Part shown: one piece after another, positions 1 through 13,400 of the stretch
Position numbering within the stretch: position 1 is the first letter of the stretch
How the letters are laid out: every line of letters begins with the position of its first letter
DNA from: Psococerastis gibbosa
Taxonomy: Eukaryota; Arthropoda; Insecta; Psocodea; Psocidae
Length of the DNA stretch: 64,000 nt
Direction: 5' to 3'
NCBI GenBank assembly: GCA_963971405.1
Contig: OZ020484.1
Span: 21,824,001 to 21,888,000, forward strand
Made by a program: the position numbers and the translations under genes
The notes under the pieces: model-generated
Databases searched by the model: none
Seen by the model: only the letters and a program-made list of their open reading frames with translations
What the model was told of the DNA's origin: nothing

Positions 1-79
1 TTTTAGTATGTCTATATTAATGTCTGCTAAAACGTCAATTTCACATTTCTCATTGACCATTGACGTAGGTGGAAACACA
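1..79. repeat. Family B palindromic element, partial copy at window edge
   Basis: The window opens inside a copy of the palindromic family B. The right arm is present: the loop-side motif aatgtctgct is followed by stem sequence ending in gacgtaggtggaaacac, closest to the right arm of the copy ending at 27535. The left arm lies outside the window. Confidence 0.8.
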
Positions 80-795
80 CAAGGGAATGAACACAAAAAG
101 TCACGTGATGTGATTAGTATTCATTTGGCGCTAATTTACTTTATTCTTACATAGCAGTTTGATTTTTCATTAGTTCGTAAATCTGAAATCTAAATCCGGA
201 TGCGGTCATATGGAACTTAAAAATATGGTATAGCAATTAGTAGGCCCAGCATATGTTATGTACGGTTTGAATTGGCGAATACCGTAGGTATTGATTTTTA
301 GCAATTAGAGTGTGTTAAAAGCATATAGAATGGCCCTTCACAAAAATTAAAATAGAGCGGGCGGATGGCGCTATCAAGTGGGGCCTAATGGCTAATTTGG
401 AACTTTATGAACTTTTGTCTATAGCGGATAGCCCAGTGCATCGGACTCATATAATTCTAATGATAATAAAATTTATGCACAGTAGGTACCTATCTAGCTT
501 ATTTTTGCAGGGATCTATCATGGTGCACCATTTCTCCATCTGTGTACAGTAACCTACACTGTTCGATTGCAAGCTCAGGCCAGCAGGCCTACAACATATC
601 TTTGGGTCATAAAGTGCTCGTCTAAAAACTAATAAGACATTAAGCAGACATATCTATAATACGGTACCTACTGTTCGATGGAGCCACTTTGCCCATTTTG
701 TTCCAGAATAATAAACATTCTATAGTCCATTCTAACTTATGTTTATTTTGCTATATCTCTTTGTTGTGTAGTGTGGGTATAATTTCTCAATTAAA
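80..795 (+). other. Upstream region of the polo-like kinase
   Basis: No open reading frame of note. The sequence just before the start codon contains a possible 3' splice site (ttgttgtgtag, ending near 771), so a 5' untranslated exon may lie upstream. No convincing TATA box or initiator could be assigned. Confidence 0.4.
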
Positions 796-3301
796 ATGTT
801 TCTTGAGGATTTAGCAAAGGGGAAGCGGTATCATATAAACGCGGAGTTAGGAAAAGGGTCTTACGGTAAATGTTACCTCGCGACCGAATTGGACACTGGC
901 GTAAAAGTAGCTTGCAAACAGATGAAAGACATCGATGAATTCAAATCTGAGGCAGGAATCCATTCGAAATTACGTCACAGACACATTGTTAACTTTCTTA
1001 GCAGCTTTGTAGTATGCGAGATGGGATATATTACGATGGAATTATGTACAAAAGGTAACATGGACCACCTTTTGCGAAGAAGAGGAGTTCTAACAAATCC
1101 AGAGGTAAAATGTATTATGAAACAAGTTGTCAATGGTCTAAATTATCTGCATAAGAGCTTGATAGTTCATAGAGACATAAAATTATTAAATTTGCTTCTC
1201 AGCGAGAACATGGAATTAAAAATTGCTGATTTTGGTTTAGCTCGGCAACTCCGTTCAACAGAAGATAAGAGGGAATCATTCTGTGGGACTAATAACTATG
1301 TTGCGCCTGAGATTATCGACGGTATAGGATACAGCTTCGCTGCTGACATATGGGCACTAGGTTGTGTCTTCTACACACTACTGGTTGGAAAGGAGCCTTT
1401 TTGGGGGTTAACGACTGAAGCTACACTAAGAAATATTTCAAGGATTTCGTTTGCCAAATCTAAGCTGTCACTTTCAGCTTACATTTTTTTGAAATCTGTT
1501 TTCGTCAAGAATCCTGAAGAAAGGCCAACGGCATCAACTATTTTGAACCACGTTTACTTCTCAAAGGGACCTACCCTTGATGCCTTGCCACATACGCTGT
1601 TTGATGGTCCCCCAAAAGTTCGAGAGCAACGCGAACCAAAAATTTCAACTCGTCGGCCACTGGCAGATCGAACTAATCTTCGATCATTGAAGGATAGAAA
1701 CAATTTTGGCATGGTTTTAAGATCTCAAAAGCTGGCATCTGAGACACAGAAAGGTTATAAACATGCAGCCGTAGAAACAGAAAACGCAACGCCAGTTGCT
1801 CCTCAGATGATGACACTTGATTATCCCAATAAAATAACACACAAAAACAAAAAATCCAATTCAGCAGCAAAGAATGAAACAAATGAAGGTACTTCATTAC
1901 GGCTTGACACCTCTAATACTCTGAATGATTCAAACGATAGTTGGAGGTATGAGTTCGTGACACATGCTACAGAACGGCAACTGCTTACTTTAGCAGAAAA
2001 TTTACTGCAGTTGGATGACGTAGAATACAGTCTCGAATTGAGAAGTTTGAAATCATCATTTTTGTGCGTAACACGCTGGGCAGAAACAGATTCGGGAATG
2101 CTTGCTTACACTCTCAACGACGGAAGCTGGGGTATAAATATGGGGAGTGAAAAAGACCATTTCTACCGATACCCAGGAGGTAAAATTAAATACATTCAAA
2201 ATGACACCAATTACAGTTTTGTCAAAGATTGCATTCCAACAGGCCTGGAGCGTTTGGTTGCATGGGCGGATGAAATAAGGAGGCTATTACTTAATTTAAA
2301 AAAATCTGGCCCAATAGTGTACTTCAAAGATCCTGTGTTTGTCACTGCATGGAAGTACTTCAAAAATTCACCAATAACTCAGAGTACTGCAATGGTTTTT
2401 CTCTTAGCAAATGGTACTTGCCAGGTAAGTTTATATATTTACCTCCAGCCAACTGAAAATCAGCTAATCAAGTGAAATACTTGACAAATTGGCCCAACAT
2501 TTTGACAGCAGTATGTTTCGATTTTACCGACGAAGATTTATATAACTACAAAGAGGGGGATTACCCCCGGGGAAAGTTTATGATTACAAAAAAAGCTCGA
2601 AACAGTCGGCTTTTTTACATTTTGACAGCATTTAGGTTTAACATACAAAGATTCGTATGTATAACTGCAATCGGAGGCCCAGGGGTGAAATATTTTTGAA
2701 AAAGTAGCCCTGAAATATAAAAATACATTTTGAATGCAGCAAGGTTTAGATCTTACCGACGAATATTCATATAATTGGAAACATTGGAGACAATCTATTT
2801 GATATCCTAAGACATCGAAATATAAAGCTTCAGCAGGCTGATCATGGCGATTATAATACCGGGGTTAAATAAATACCCTGGGATTATAACAGTAAACAAA
2901 CAAATTTTGAATAGCGCTTTTCATTATAAAATTATCTTGTTTACATTTTTAATACCAGGGGATTAAATAAATACCGGGATTATAATCGCCGTGATCAGGC
3001 TGCAGAACCACTGCCCTAGGCAATTCATAAGATATTTGTATATTTTAACCTGGGAATTCTTTTCGTCAGTACCTATGTTACAGAATATCAAGACCTGTTT
3101 TTCTTTTAGGTAAACATGCCCAACCATGAAAAGTTTATGTTAAACATAAAGGACGACTCAATAGCAACGTGGGTTGGCAAAGAGGTTACAATTTTTTCGC
3201 TCAAGAAACTTATAGACAATGGACTACCACATGGATTGAGAGAGAAATTGATGTTCGTGCCTCGCTTATTACGAGAAGTGATTCCTAGGAACCTTCAGTA
3301 A
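796..3301 (+). CDS. Polo-like kinase, PLK1 type, diverged
   Basis: Two coding exons, 796-2424 and 3110-3301, give 606 residues, close to the 603 of human PLK1. Donor CAG|gtaagt and acceptor ttttag|g join in phase 0. The kinase domain (about 12-254) has the glycine loop LGKGSYG (18-24), Lys41, Glu52, HRDIKLLN (Asp127, Asn132), DFG (145-147) and APE (170-172). A destruction-box match RRPLADRTN starts at Arg286, where PLK1 also has one. The C-terminus carries two polo boxes. Trp428, His549 and Lys551 match the PLK1 residues Trp414, His538 and Lys540 that grip phosphopeptides, so substrate docking looks intact. Oddities: Ser161 replaces the activating Thr, the P+1 loop reads GTNNY instead of GTPNY, and about eight residues are missing between Lys41 and Glu52. 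It should phosphorylate mitotic substrates, but the divergence suggests a paralogue of polo rather than the main copy. Confidence 0.9.
2483..2790 (+). repeat. Repeat K (GC-punctuated minisatellite-like), copy 1
   Basis: Degenerate direct repeats, each with a motif like acattttgacagca, then cgaagattta or cgaatattca, then a GC-rich stretch such as ggattacccccggggaaa, then a tttttgaaaaa run. The same unit recurs at 12025-12260, 24885-25215 and 41895-42300. Confidence 0.65.
2831..3005. repeat. Family A inverted-repeat element, copy A1
   Basis: Terminal inverted repeats of about 45 bp start at gctgatcatggcgattataa and end with its complement before gtgatcaggctgcag. The unique centre holds the motif aatagcgcttttcattataa. 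No coding capacity, so non-autonomous. It sits in the kinase intron. Confidence 0.85.
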
Positions 3302-3822
3302 CGTAGCGAAATAGTTGTATGGCCTCGTTCTAAGAGAGCAGAGCATACAAACAACAAAACACGGATCTGCTGGACATGGCGACTGTGTAGCATTTAAACT
3401 ACGGTATCAAAATGGATTTTCCACTTTTCGCTTGATTCTTAGCAAATGAGCTCAATTCAATTTGGCTTGAACACATTTGATTTGTATTTTTCTCTTTCCA
3501 TACTACGTTAAATACAATTACTTCTTGATATGATAGCATCTATTTCTTCTGTAATACCATACCAACTCATTCCGCCAGTATTTAAGGTGAAACACGTATT
3601 GGTGTTTCATCTGTTAAATTGGGGGCAGCTGCCCCCCCCCCCTGTATCCGTCCTTGTAGCAGTCACATCTTGGTCATATGACAACCGATTTCATTTTCTA
3701 GGGATTAAGAACAACTTTCCACATATTTTCATGTTTATTGAAAAAAATCACTCACCAAAAATTCCTCAAAATGCAATGCATAAAATACTCATCTGCAACT
3801 TAGTCTACGTTCGAATAAGTCC

Positions 3823-3828
3823 AATAAA
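3823..3828 (+). terminator. Candidate poly(A) signal for the kinase
   Basis: AATAAA hexamer on the + strand, 522 bp after the kinase stop codon. It is the first canonical hexamer I noticed there; not experimentally supported. Confidence 0.35.
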
Positions 3829-3970
3829 CGGCCCACCATGTTAACATGCAATTTCCAAATTGCGGCAATCAAAACCACGAATGTTTCCTGTCAACTGGCA
3901 GAATTAAATTTAACTGTTATGTTTACTGGACTTTCTTCGAATGTTTAACAACTTGTAGGCCCTATAATAA

Positions 3971-3976
3971 TTTATT
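3971..3976 (-). terminator. Candidate poly(A) signal for masquerade
   Basis: AATAAA on the - strand (TTTATT on +), 270 bp past the masquerade stop codon. A second one lies at 3734-3739. If the kinase uses 3823 and masquerade the distal site, the two 3' UTRs overlap. Confidence 0.45.
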
Positions 3977-4245
3977 GCTTATAAAGTTCAAAAAAAAAGT
4001 TACCGGTGATCCAGGAGTGAGCTTTCTACGGGCAGTACTGCAAAGAAACTATTCAATTTATAATAATGGTGAGTTACATAGAGACTACTATTCTTCAGGT
4101 GCAACGAGAATATTAATTTTGTCGACTTTAGTAAACATTATGAACCCTTAGAATTTGTATTTGAATTGTTCTATAAGAGTAAAGGAACAATTGTTAAATT
4201 TGAAAAGTGAATCTATTCGTACAGATGCTGTAGCTGGTCAGTCAT

Positions 4246-4413
4246 TTAGAGATTGTTTACACTGATGATCTGGTTGATCCAACCAATGAAGCTCGATACT
4301 TTGACATAAACACCAGGGACTTCCAATCGGCCACAACCAAAGCCCCATGACACGAGACCAACCAGTTCAAAAAACCCATCGTCCTGACAAACCAGGGGTC
4401 CTCCTCCATCGCC
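4246..4413 (-). CDS. mas: mas exon 11: substituted active-site box and stop
   Basis: Acceptor tttgcag|GGC. Residues 659-713 begin GDGGGPL: codon GGA (Gly661) stands where an active protease has Ser. The C-terminal helix FIGWINQII is intact, so the fold is complete and the loss is specific to catalysis. Confidence 0.95.
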   Translation of the reverse strand, partial: GDGGGPLVCQDDGFFELVGLVSWGFGCGRLEVPGVYVKVSSFIGWINQIISVNNL

Positions 4414-7400
4414 CTGCAAATTAGAAAATTTTGATAGTCTACCTACTTCGATTCTCATATTTAGGAATTCAGACTAATAACCTTTCGGATGAAAGTCAGA
4501 GCTCTTGCGACTAATGATAAGATACCTACATGTGCTGACACTATGTAAACTGAAGAGTGAACATGGAGACCCAGAGCTGTAGTACCACCCTCTTAACTTC
4601 GTTATTATGGGGAATATTGAGGTGCAGTAAAAAATGTATCGTAAAATAGGTGTCAAACTTTTCTATGGTCCTATCTAGACGTACTCAAAGTACCACTTTT
4701 TTGTGGGTAAAAATATTGACTTTTGAAATTTTGACCTTTTTGCTATTACTAAGCCAACCTGACGGAGTTAAAGCTCTCTCTTACACTCAACTAGGAAGAC
4801 ATGCCTTACATGCCCTCCCAAGCATGACTAGAAAATGTAGCAAGTGTGTGGGACATGAACCAACAAACTTTCGGGTGAAAGTTGGAGTCTGTACGGGTCA
4901 CTACTCTACATGTCCTGACACCTACTGGCATAGGCGATATCTCAGAGTTTTCAAATGTAAGCATGGGTCGTTTTGGCAGCAAATGAAAGCTCTATTTAAC
5001 GCCCTTCGTTTGAAATCACTTGTGTGATTGAACCTAAGGTACACTGAAAATTTAAGGTTACTTTGAGTAGGCTTTTGCAGACCGTTGTGATCATAGAAAA
5101 GTTTGACCCCTATTTTACGATAATTTTTTCACCGCACTCAATGTTCCCCATAATAACGATGTTAATGGGGTGGTACGACTGCTTTGGATCCCCCTGTATA
5201 CTTGAAACTAGCTATTTTTTTCTTTTTCTTTTCAATCTAAGCTTTTATAATTCCTCAAATTACATCATAAATATCCACGAGGAAATTCATGTGTTTGATA
5301 GAATGAAAAGCCACTTCGATATTAGTCGGCAGAAAACAGTCAATCAGTGTATGAATTGCCTGAAATATAGGGGGGGGGGGGGGCGACCACCTGAGTCCAT
5401 TAAAAATTCGTCATAAAATTCAACCAACTGCTAGCTAATTGACATGTACATATAACCAACCTGGCAAGCATCATTTCCCTCCTCGCCACCCGCGCAGAAG
5501 CTGCTAGCAGGTAGAATAAAGATTTTTTCGGTAACGGCGTTGATCTTCCGAATACACTCGGTGTCACTAACTATTGGCATTTCAGCTTCTCGCACTCGAA
5601 GTGGAATTGGGCCAGCTGAAAATAGAAAGCCCAACAGTTTCACAGAGTGCTCGAAATCATAATTGAACTTAACCCAGAAAAGGGTCAGGTCAGCAGCCTT
5701 TACATTCTCTGTTCTTGGGTGCGTGATCAGGTTGATAAGACTGGTGACTCATAAGAAACACAAGCTTCAACTATTATGGGCGGCTAAGATCCTGTAGCTA
5801 CTATCAAGAAGAAGGCTAAGGGAACTTTACTAAATACAAGGCCCCCGGGGTGGATCCATCATGGTATGCATGCACTGTTACAAGCATTTAGTAGATTGCA
5901 GTGGCTGTCAACATGTCTTCTTGCCACTAGAATTAGCAGTGAAGCAGCATGTTTACACACCTTCACCCATATATCCATATCCGGTGACAATACATCGTTT
6001 CCCGGCTGCTTGTGAGACACCCCGTGCTGGCAGACACACAAGACAAACACCATCTTTGAGCTCAGCCTGCCCGTGCAGCTTGAGAAGTGCAATGTCGTTG
6101 TCCAGAGTCTGGCTGTTGTGATTGTGATGGATGTATGTGGTAGCCACGCGCAAGGTCTGCGCACCAGGACTTCCAAACTTTCTTGTTAAATCGTGATCTC
6201 CTACACGCACGTAAATCGCATCACCAGATCGTACTATGCTGAAACAACAACAAAAATTTCAAAGTGCATGGTCATAGTACCAAAATGTTGAATGAACAGA
6301 AGGGGAGAGATAGGAGGGAGTGGAGGAGGCCCACGTATCATACCCAGGCCACTGGAGCTTATTTGTGATGATGATGATGACCATATCAATCATAAAAAAA
6401 AGAACCGGCCCGAGTTTACTCGAACATGCTTTCCAATTTATCAATTAGTACGGTGAGAAAATGAATAATTTCATGGTAAATAAATCTCCTACGGTTAAAT
6501 TTCGGATATCTCGGCGGGGGGGTGGGGGGGGGGGTGTCCACCTGACGTCACTGGAGGTGAGGTAACCTCAATATATTTAAAACACATTACAACACAGTAA
6601 TAATGGCAGGGCAGGCAATGCATTTCAGCGTGAAGTTTCTATCATTAAAAAAAAAAAAAAAAAAATGTTTGCGCAAAAGCAAATAGGTTTTTGGGAAAGC
6701 CAACTGTCCGGTTTCGTTACTCAACTTAACACCTAACACATGCCTGAAGGTAGAAATCATCGATAGAAAAGTTTCGCAGAAATATTATTTTTTAGTCATT
6801 TTTCATTAAAATTAAGTTATTTTTATTTTTTTACCCACAGAAGCAAACTATCAAGGGGTCAGCGACCCCCCGCATTTTATCAACATTAAGAACGACTAGA
6901 ATATATGTGAATTTAAAAGAAATCGTTGGAGCCGTTTTTGAGAAATAATTTTTATAGACTTTTTTTGGAGTTTTTTGAGAATGAAACCCCCCCAAATTGA
7001 GTTAGCCCCAAATAAAAAAAAATGGTCTCGAGGTATGATTTTTGTGAACCTACATGCCGAATTTCATCAAAATCGACCGAGTAGTTTGCCCGGAAATCGA
7101 TGCACAGACAGACAGACAGACAGACATTTCGTAAAAACCACTTTTTTGGGTTCCTGGAACCTGAAAACGCGTAAATCCGTTGAAATCTCGGAATCGAAAA
7201 TTTCGACCATCACAAAGCTTTCCTTATACTACGTATAAATTGGAAAGCAAATATTACTCAATTTTAAACACGAGAACCTATGCTTATGGAGGAGTTAAGA
7301 GCAGTTGCTCTAGCCACAAAGTCACAGGGACAGGCAAAATCCTGCAATATAAAATCTTATATGTCTCCCTAATTTACCTTCAGTGATCTGTAACTCACTA

Positions 7401-10400
7401 AATTCAGGCTTTCTGAAGGCGACATTCATGGATTATAATAAAACGTGAAAACGTGACAGCAGACACATTGTGCCATTGGGTATCCAAAAGTTGGTCGGAG
7501 TCACCATTAACCCAAAGCTTAGAAGAAGCTTACTTTGTAACACAGTGGGCAGCAGTGAGGACCCATTGGGTACCGATGAGAGCGCCGCCACACAAATACT
7601 GGTTGAGGGAGTTGATTAGAGCCACCTGCCAGCACCACTCCGAGGGGTCCGCGTCTTCGCCCCCCACCACGCGGCCACCTCGGCCACGGTTTGTTCCCTT
7701 CACTCCGCACACATATTTACTGTACACCGTCGGTCTGGGAGCATTGGTTGTGTAGCCAGGCACCGGCAGCACTGAAACCAAAACCAATCGCCGTTCAGAA
7801 GACCATTTCTCTTAAGGTTTGGCGGACAGTGTCAATGACCAAAGAAGTGGAAGAGGAAGTATTCAGGCATAAAAGCTACAATATATGTTCTTACAGATGC
7901 CATCACTATTTAACGCCAATACACGCTCCCGTTTCTGTTCCAGTCAACCATTTTTAAAAGTTTGTGAAAACCCTTAACCCATTATGCTGATAATATATTT
8001 ATGAGAATAGGCAAAGGCAAACTGCTTTAGACGGCCCCTGACAACCTCGTTGCCCAGTGCGGTCCAGATAGTAGTTTGCCGAACCACACTGGTACACACC
8101 AAGCCAGCCCCACTCAAAACCAAACAGTTGTATTACATGCAAACATACAACGCGTAAGCCCAAAAGAACGTTGCGTTTTCATAATATAAAATTCCCTTCG
8201 GCTTTGGTCGATCAAGTGTAGGGAGAATTTATAAAAAAACACCGACCCTACTTCGTGGGGCGGTGGTTTCTCCTTCCCATATAAATGATAACATTTTGCA
8301 CTTTTAAAGTACTCTAGAACCCATTTCGCATTTCACCACAGGGCATAGCTTAAATATAATGACACATTGACTGTTTAAGTGACAAATGATTAGTAATACT
8401 GTTTGATACAGAAATATTCGATTTGATTTTGGATAATTTTTAAATTTACGCCATTTCCTTGAGTGCCCGTAGTGCACACGGACTTCGTAACAATGTACAT
8501 AAGCCTTTATTGGCTTCAGTGGCAATGTGGTAGCGTGCTTGTACTTGTGCGACACACCATGTGATCGGTGACGTATCGTAACTAGCCACAAGCACCTATT
8601 AGGTAACTTAGTGAGGCGGCTGAAGTGGTAAATCGGATTAAATTGTTTGCATGCGATTAACCTTTTTATATTAAAAAAAATTAACACGCACCAGTGGGAG
8701 TAGTGGGGGCCATGGCCAAGGGCGTATGAGAAAGAGAGTACGTTGGCAGTGGTGTAGATCGGTATGGTGGCACGATGTACGGCGTGTCGTTTCGGGAAGG
8801 GTCTAGGCCATTGATTCGGTCCATATGCTCACGAATTACAGACTTTGGAGCACAACACTGCGTCCCTGGCTTACGGCATTTGAAGAGGTCTGTCATATCA
8901 GCATTACCTGAAACGGAATAAATTATATAAACTCCAACGTTTAAAAATATAATCACTGTTGACGTCTATATTACACTGCACAATATTTAGTCAACAATGC
9001 ACCAATCTGTCGTCGAAAGCGTATTGAGAAATTTGTTATAACAGGTTAACTAAGTATATTTTACTTTTTAACAAGGGCGTTATTTATTCCATGACGCCTC
9101 TCAGGGGGAATAGCTTGTGGAATGCACCGAAGATTGGGCATGCGCGACATGCGGTCGTTTTTTTTCATTTTAGCAAATGGGTAGTTGGAAAACCAGAGTC
9201 AACTTCAGAAGATTTCTGAGTCTGGTGTGAATCTGACAGCACGCAGGTGAACGGTTTTTCCCCTCACGCCGAGAACACGCGTCAACGTCAAAAATCTTCC
9301 GTTTTTAACTCTGTGGTTTTCCAACTACCCATTTGCTACAATGAAAACAAAACGTCCGCAGCTCGGGCGAGTCGATTTTTCCGTGTGTACCGGGACCTTA
9401 ATAAACCCCAAACAATGCAAATTGACTAACTGGAATTAAAGCGGGATATTAAGTAAATTGCAAACTTTCTTTTTAAGAGAGAATAATCGCTGTTCACTGT
9501 TGCATAGGACAGACGCAGGCGGAACACACAGTATTTTCGAAAAGCAATTGAAACCCAAAATCTTTTGCTGCTTTGTTTTGAAATAAACGAGTTAGTTTTA
9601 TTATCGTGTTAAATGGTTTAAATACTTGTATGCCGTATTCCATTGATGTTGCAGGATAATGCCTCAGCATATTCCTTCGAGCGCGCTCAACAAGCACATT
9701 TCTTGTACCTATATGGCAGAATTAGTGGTGTTAACAATCCTTCAATCCTATATATGTATATTTACAGTATTCTACCCAGATGTTTAAATGCAACAGGTTC
9801 CAGGCCATGAGGCTACTTACGGAAACACGTGAATGAAAGGTATGGAACAATGCAGGATCCGGTACACTCAGGTCTGTCGTCAGGAGGGGCGCTTGTAGTA
9901 GAAGTGGTCGGCCTCCTTGTCGTAGTCAAAGGTTTCGGTCTTGGACGCGGACGCTCCGTCATGGCTCCCCTTGTGTTATCACAACATACCCGGCCACGAG
10001 GACAATTTGAATGCTGAATCAGAACCTAGAAGCCAATCAAATTAGGATATAATTCGTTACATCCGAAGTAGCGTATCAAGAAACAACTGAACCCGGTGGG
10101 ACTCGAACACACGGTCAATGCCTAACCGGGGCATCGTGTTTATTACTACACTACTGGTTCTGCCGTCTTCAGCTTTGACCAGATTTCTATATTATGATTC
10201 ACATTGATGGACAGGTTGGCGTAGCTACACAACTAGATAACTGAATAAGTCTGCAAGGTTTACATTTTGTTCATAAAGACAATGCCTTATTTTGTGTTAA
10301 AATTAATAATATAGGGCCTAAAACAGGCTGTGTTTTTGTTTTGTTTTATTTTCATATCAAGCAGTCTATAGATCTTGTCTTATTTTACTCCAGAATGCGA

Positions 10401-13400
10401 CTATATAAATGTACCTTATACAGTCACATAAGCCGATATAGCCTACTTAGTGCTTACCGATGGCTTCTCGCAGAAGGCGACCATGAAGCTGAGCACACAA
10501 TAGCCCGGACAGCTGGGGTACGAGGCTTGCGTGGTGGAGGGGGGCGGGCGTCGCGTTGTGGACACAGAGGTCGGGGATTGCAGAGGGGGCGGTGGGCCGT
10601 CGGGGGAGGGGTTAGAGATGCAGCAGCTGCCCTGGTCCGGACACGTCGCGTCCTCGTCAATGTCGTCGCAGAACAGTGCAAACACGGCGTGCATACATTC
10701 CCCTCGACATGCTTTTTGAGGACCACCAGGCTGTTTTAATTCCGTCTTAGGAGGCGTTCTGGAACCAATTTCGAATAACTTACTAAATTATAATGAGGAC
10801 ACACTTGGCTTATTCAGTAATTCCCTTATTCTATGATTGGTATTAAGGTCCTCTTAAGAGTGATTATTGCCATGGTTTACAAGGGAATGTTACCAGAATT
10901 AAGCATCAACAATATGATAATATATAACTTACAGTATGTTGATAAATATGTTTCGGTCAACAATGCGATCAAGTATTTTCTGTATCAGGCTTGCATGAGA
11001 AAACCAGAAATTAAATATTGGAACTTTATCTAGCTGTGTTTGAGAAAATCACAAGAAATTAATAATGCTTACCGAGAGGTAGTGGAAGATGTGAAAAATG
11101 TAGATCCTTTGGTTGAGTTTTTACTACTAGTGTGTTGTTTTTCATCCGCATAAGCATCGTTGGATACGCAACACCTGAGACCAGGTTTGCAGTATTCTTT
11201 AGGGTCTAATACTGCCTCACAGTAATCAGATATCCTCTCAGAAACGCAAACGCCAGGGCATGTCCTAGGTGAACTTCCTGCTACTAAAACAAAAAGGAAT
11301 TATATAATAATTGAATTAATTAGAAAACCTACCTGTTAAATTTTTAATTTTGTAGGTTATGTAGTTTATTAATATTTAAGGAGGCTCAATCAGGCACCAT
11401 GTTAGTATGTAAGTAAATTAATTTAGCAGGCAAAATGATATCCTCAAAGATAATAGTACAGATGGTGCCTATTCATAAGCTAAATAATGCTTGCGGTGAG
11501 AGTGTGAAACGTAAGGGGAATTTCAAGTAAATGACAAAGGTGATTAAAGGAAATATGACCGAACTTAATCTGTCACAACTATTTGCCACTTCATTGCATG
11601 CGCTGTGGATGCCCACCTAAACCCGCCTGGATATCCTAGTATATTGCATTTTCTTACCGGTTGTGGCACTATTGCTGATCTTATCACTAGCCTCTGTCAC
11701 CTGCAAACAGATAAGAGCTCATATTAAAAATTAGATTGCTAGTAATTGTAATAGCATACGTTCTTTTCATTGAAGTATTATTATTAAGATTAAGGTGAGT
11801 TGGAAATAAGCTCATCCACTATCAAGTGCCGATTTGGAGATGCCATAGGAAACTGTCATTCAGCCTACTTGAGGGTTTATCTGACTTCATTCGAATAGTC
11901 AAACACTGATCAGTATTCGACACTAAAAATATTGTAGGCCTATTGTCTGATAAATAATATAATTTCTCTATGTACGGTAACCATCAGCAGCAGCATGCTG
12001 GGGGTGCCATTTAAGGTTTTTGTTGGAGTGGGGAGGGGGGGCAGTTCAAAAATAGGCACGAAATAGCGGGGTTTTACGCATTTTGGCGGACGTAAAGGAT
12101 GAAAGAATAGATTTTACATACGAAGACTTAATTCATATTACTGGGGGCCGAGGAACTCCTCCGGGGGAAAAAATGGCGCAAAATAGTGGGTTTCTTGACA
12201 TCGCCAACAACCTTAGGCCATGGGCGAGACATTTATCTTCACAATTTGTGGATGTGTCACAAAAATAACCAACAGTAGGCAATTCTATTTAAATGTTAAA
12301 TTCACCATTATTGCTCTCTTTTTTGTAGCTGTCCGTCGTGTTACATTTTGTATTATTTGTGATTATATTTAGAGTTTTCATTATAGTAGGTATCCTAGCT
12401 GAATTCTCAATTTCATATATACTTATCATATCATACCTGAGGTCTCTTATTAGTTTTGGTAGGCTTAGGGGGCGGAGGGGGTTTGACTGTGGTGACATTG
12501 GTTGGCGTATCTAAACAGCACTTGAAATTGTCTGTGGGGCACTTGACTTTTTCAATCACGTCGTAACATACTACAGATGTGAGTTTGTGGACACAAACTC
12601 CAGGGCAGTCTTTGGATTCTTCTGTAGTCGTCAAGGCATCCAGTAAACCTGCAGTCACACAAAATGAAAATTATTAAGTAGGGTATAGAGCATGAAATTG
12701 AGTAAATGAGTACAATAGCTTTTGGGTGCTTCATATGCAATTTTACTTGTTTCGACAACAATAAATAAGGGTAAATCGGACATCCCAATACGCGTTTTTT
12801 TAGAAATTAGAATTTCTGCGAAATGTCGATCATAAATGAGAATAGAAATATAAGAAATTCTTATCTAAAGTATATTTCAAACACATAGTATATATCCAGC
12901 GCTAACACCGTTTGGCCACAGCTCCTGAAGGGGGGCGCCTACCATAACCTTGCTCTATTTCTCGCCTTATAAAACTGGGCCAAACGATGTTATAGGCCCA
13001 GGGACATTTAGCCCGAACATACTATGTATCAAAATATAGAGGAGCATTTCATGTACTTCTTTAACTCCCATTTAAATAGTAGCTCTATGATAGATATTCC
13101 AGCATGAGAAATTCAACATCATAAAAAAACAAAAAAAAAAAAACGCGTAGGTCTAGTCTATAGGTCATTTTACACCATAATTATTAAGGAACAGATCCAG
13201 GATTTCTATAACTCGGCAAGTGTTGTAGAACAGGGATCCAGGTGCCCCTGAATAGAATTAACAAAGGTGTTTTCAAAGTCATGTCAAAATGTTGCAGCAA
13301 GTCTGAGTCATGCGAATTAATTAGAAAAGTGAAGACAAGTCAGAATTAGGCGATACCGGGATTTGAACATTGTCCACCTCCACAACCTCCAGAACAGGGC

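Larger units (their letters stand above)
2425..3109 (+). other. Intron of the polo-like kinase with two repeats
   Basis: The only intron in the kinase coding sequence, starting gtaagt and ending ttcttttag. It is filled by repeat K (about 2483-2790) and by palindromic element A (2831-3005). A read-through ORF at 2472-2699 comes from the repeat and is not coding. Confidence 0.8.
3302..4245. other. Intergenic gap between two convergent genes
   Basis: The 3' flank of the kinase (+) and of masquerade (-). It holds a C11 run at 3632-3642 and candidate polyadenylation signals for both genes. The ORFs at 3530-3844 and 3846-4151 have no recognisable protein features and look like chance. Confidence 0.6.

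Noticed and set aside
4246..4458. Active serine protease call for the - strand gene
   Set aside because: The active-site box reads GDGGGP; the Ser codon is GGA (Gly). No alternative exon with GDSGGP was seen on that strand.
6975..7238. 87-codon ORF with a Thr-Asp-Arg-Gln repeat
   Set aside because: Translation of the (gaca) run and 3' part of repeat F; other F copies are frameshifted.
10093..10165. A functional tRNA gene on the - strand
   Set aside because: Box A and box B are present, but no clean cloverleaf could be drawn, and similar box B fragments occur in repeats at 35.4 and 60.6 kb.
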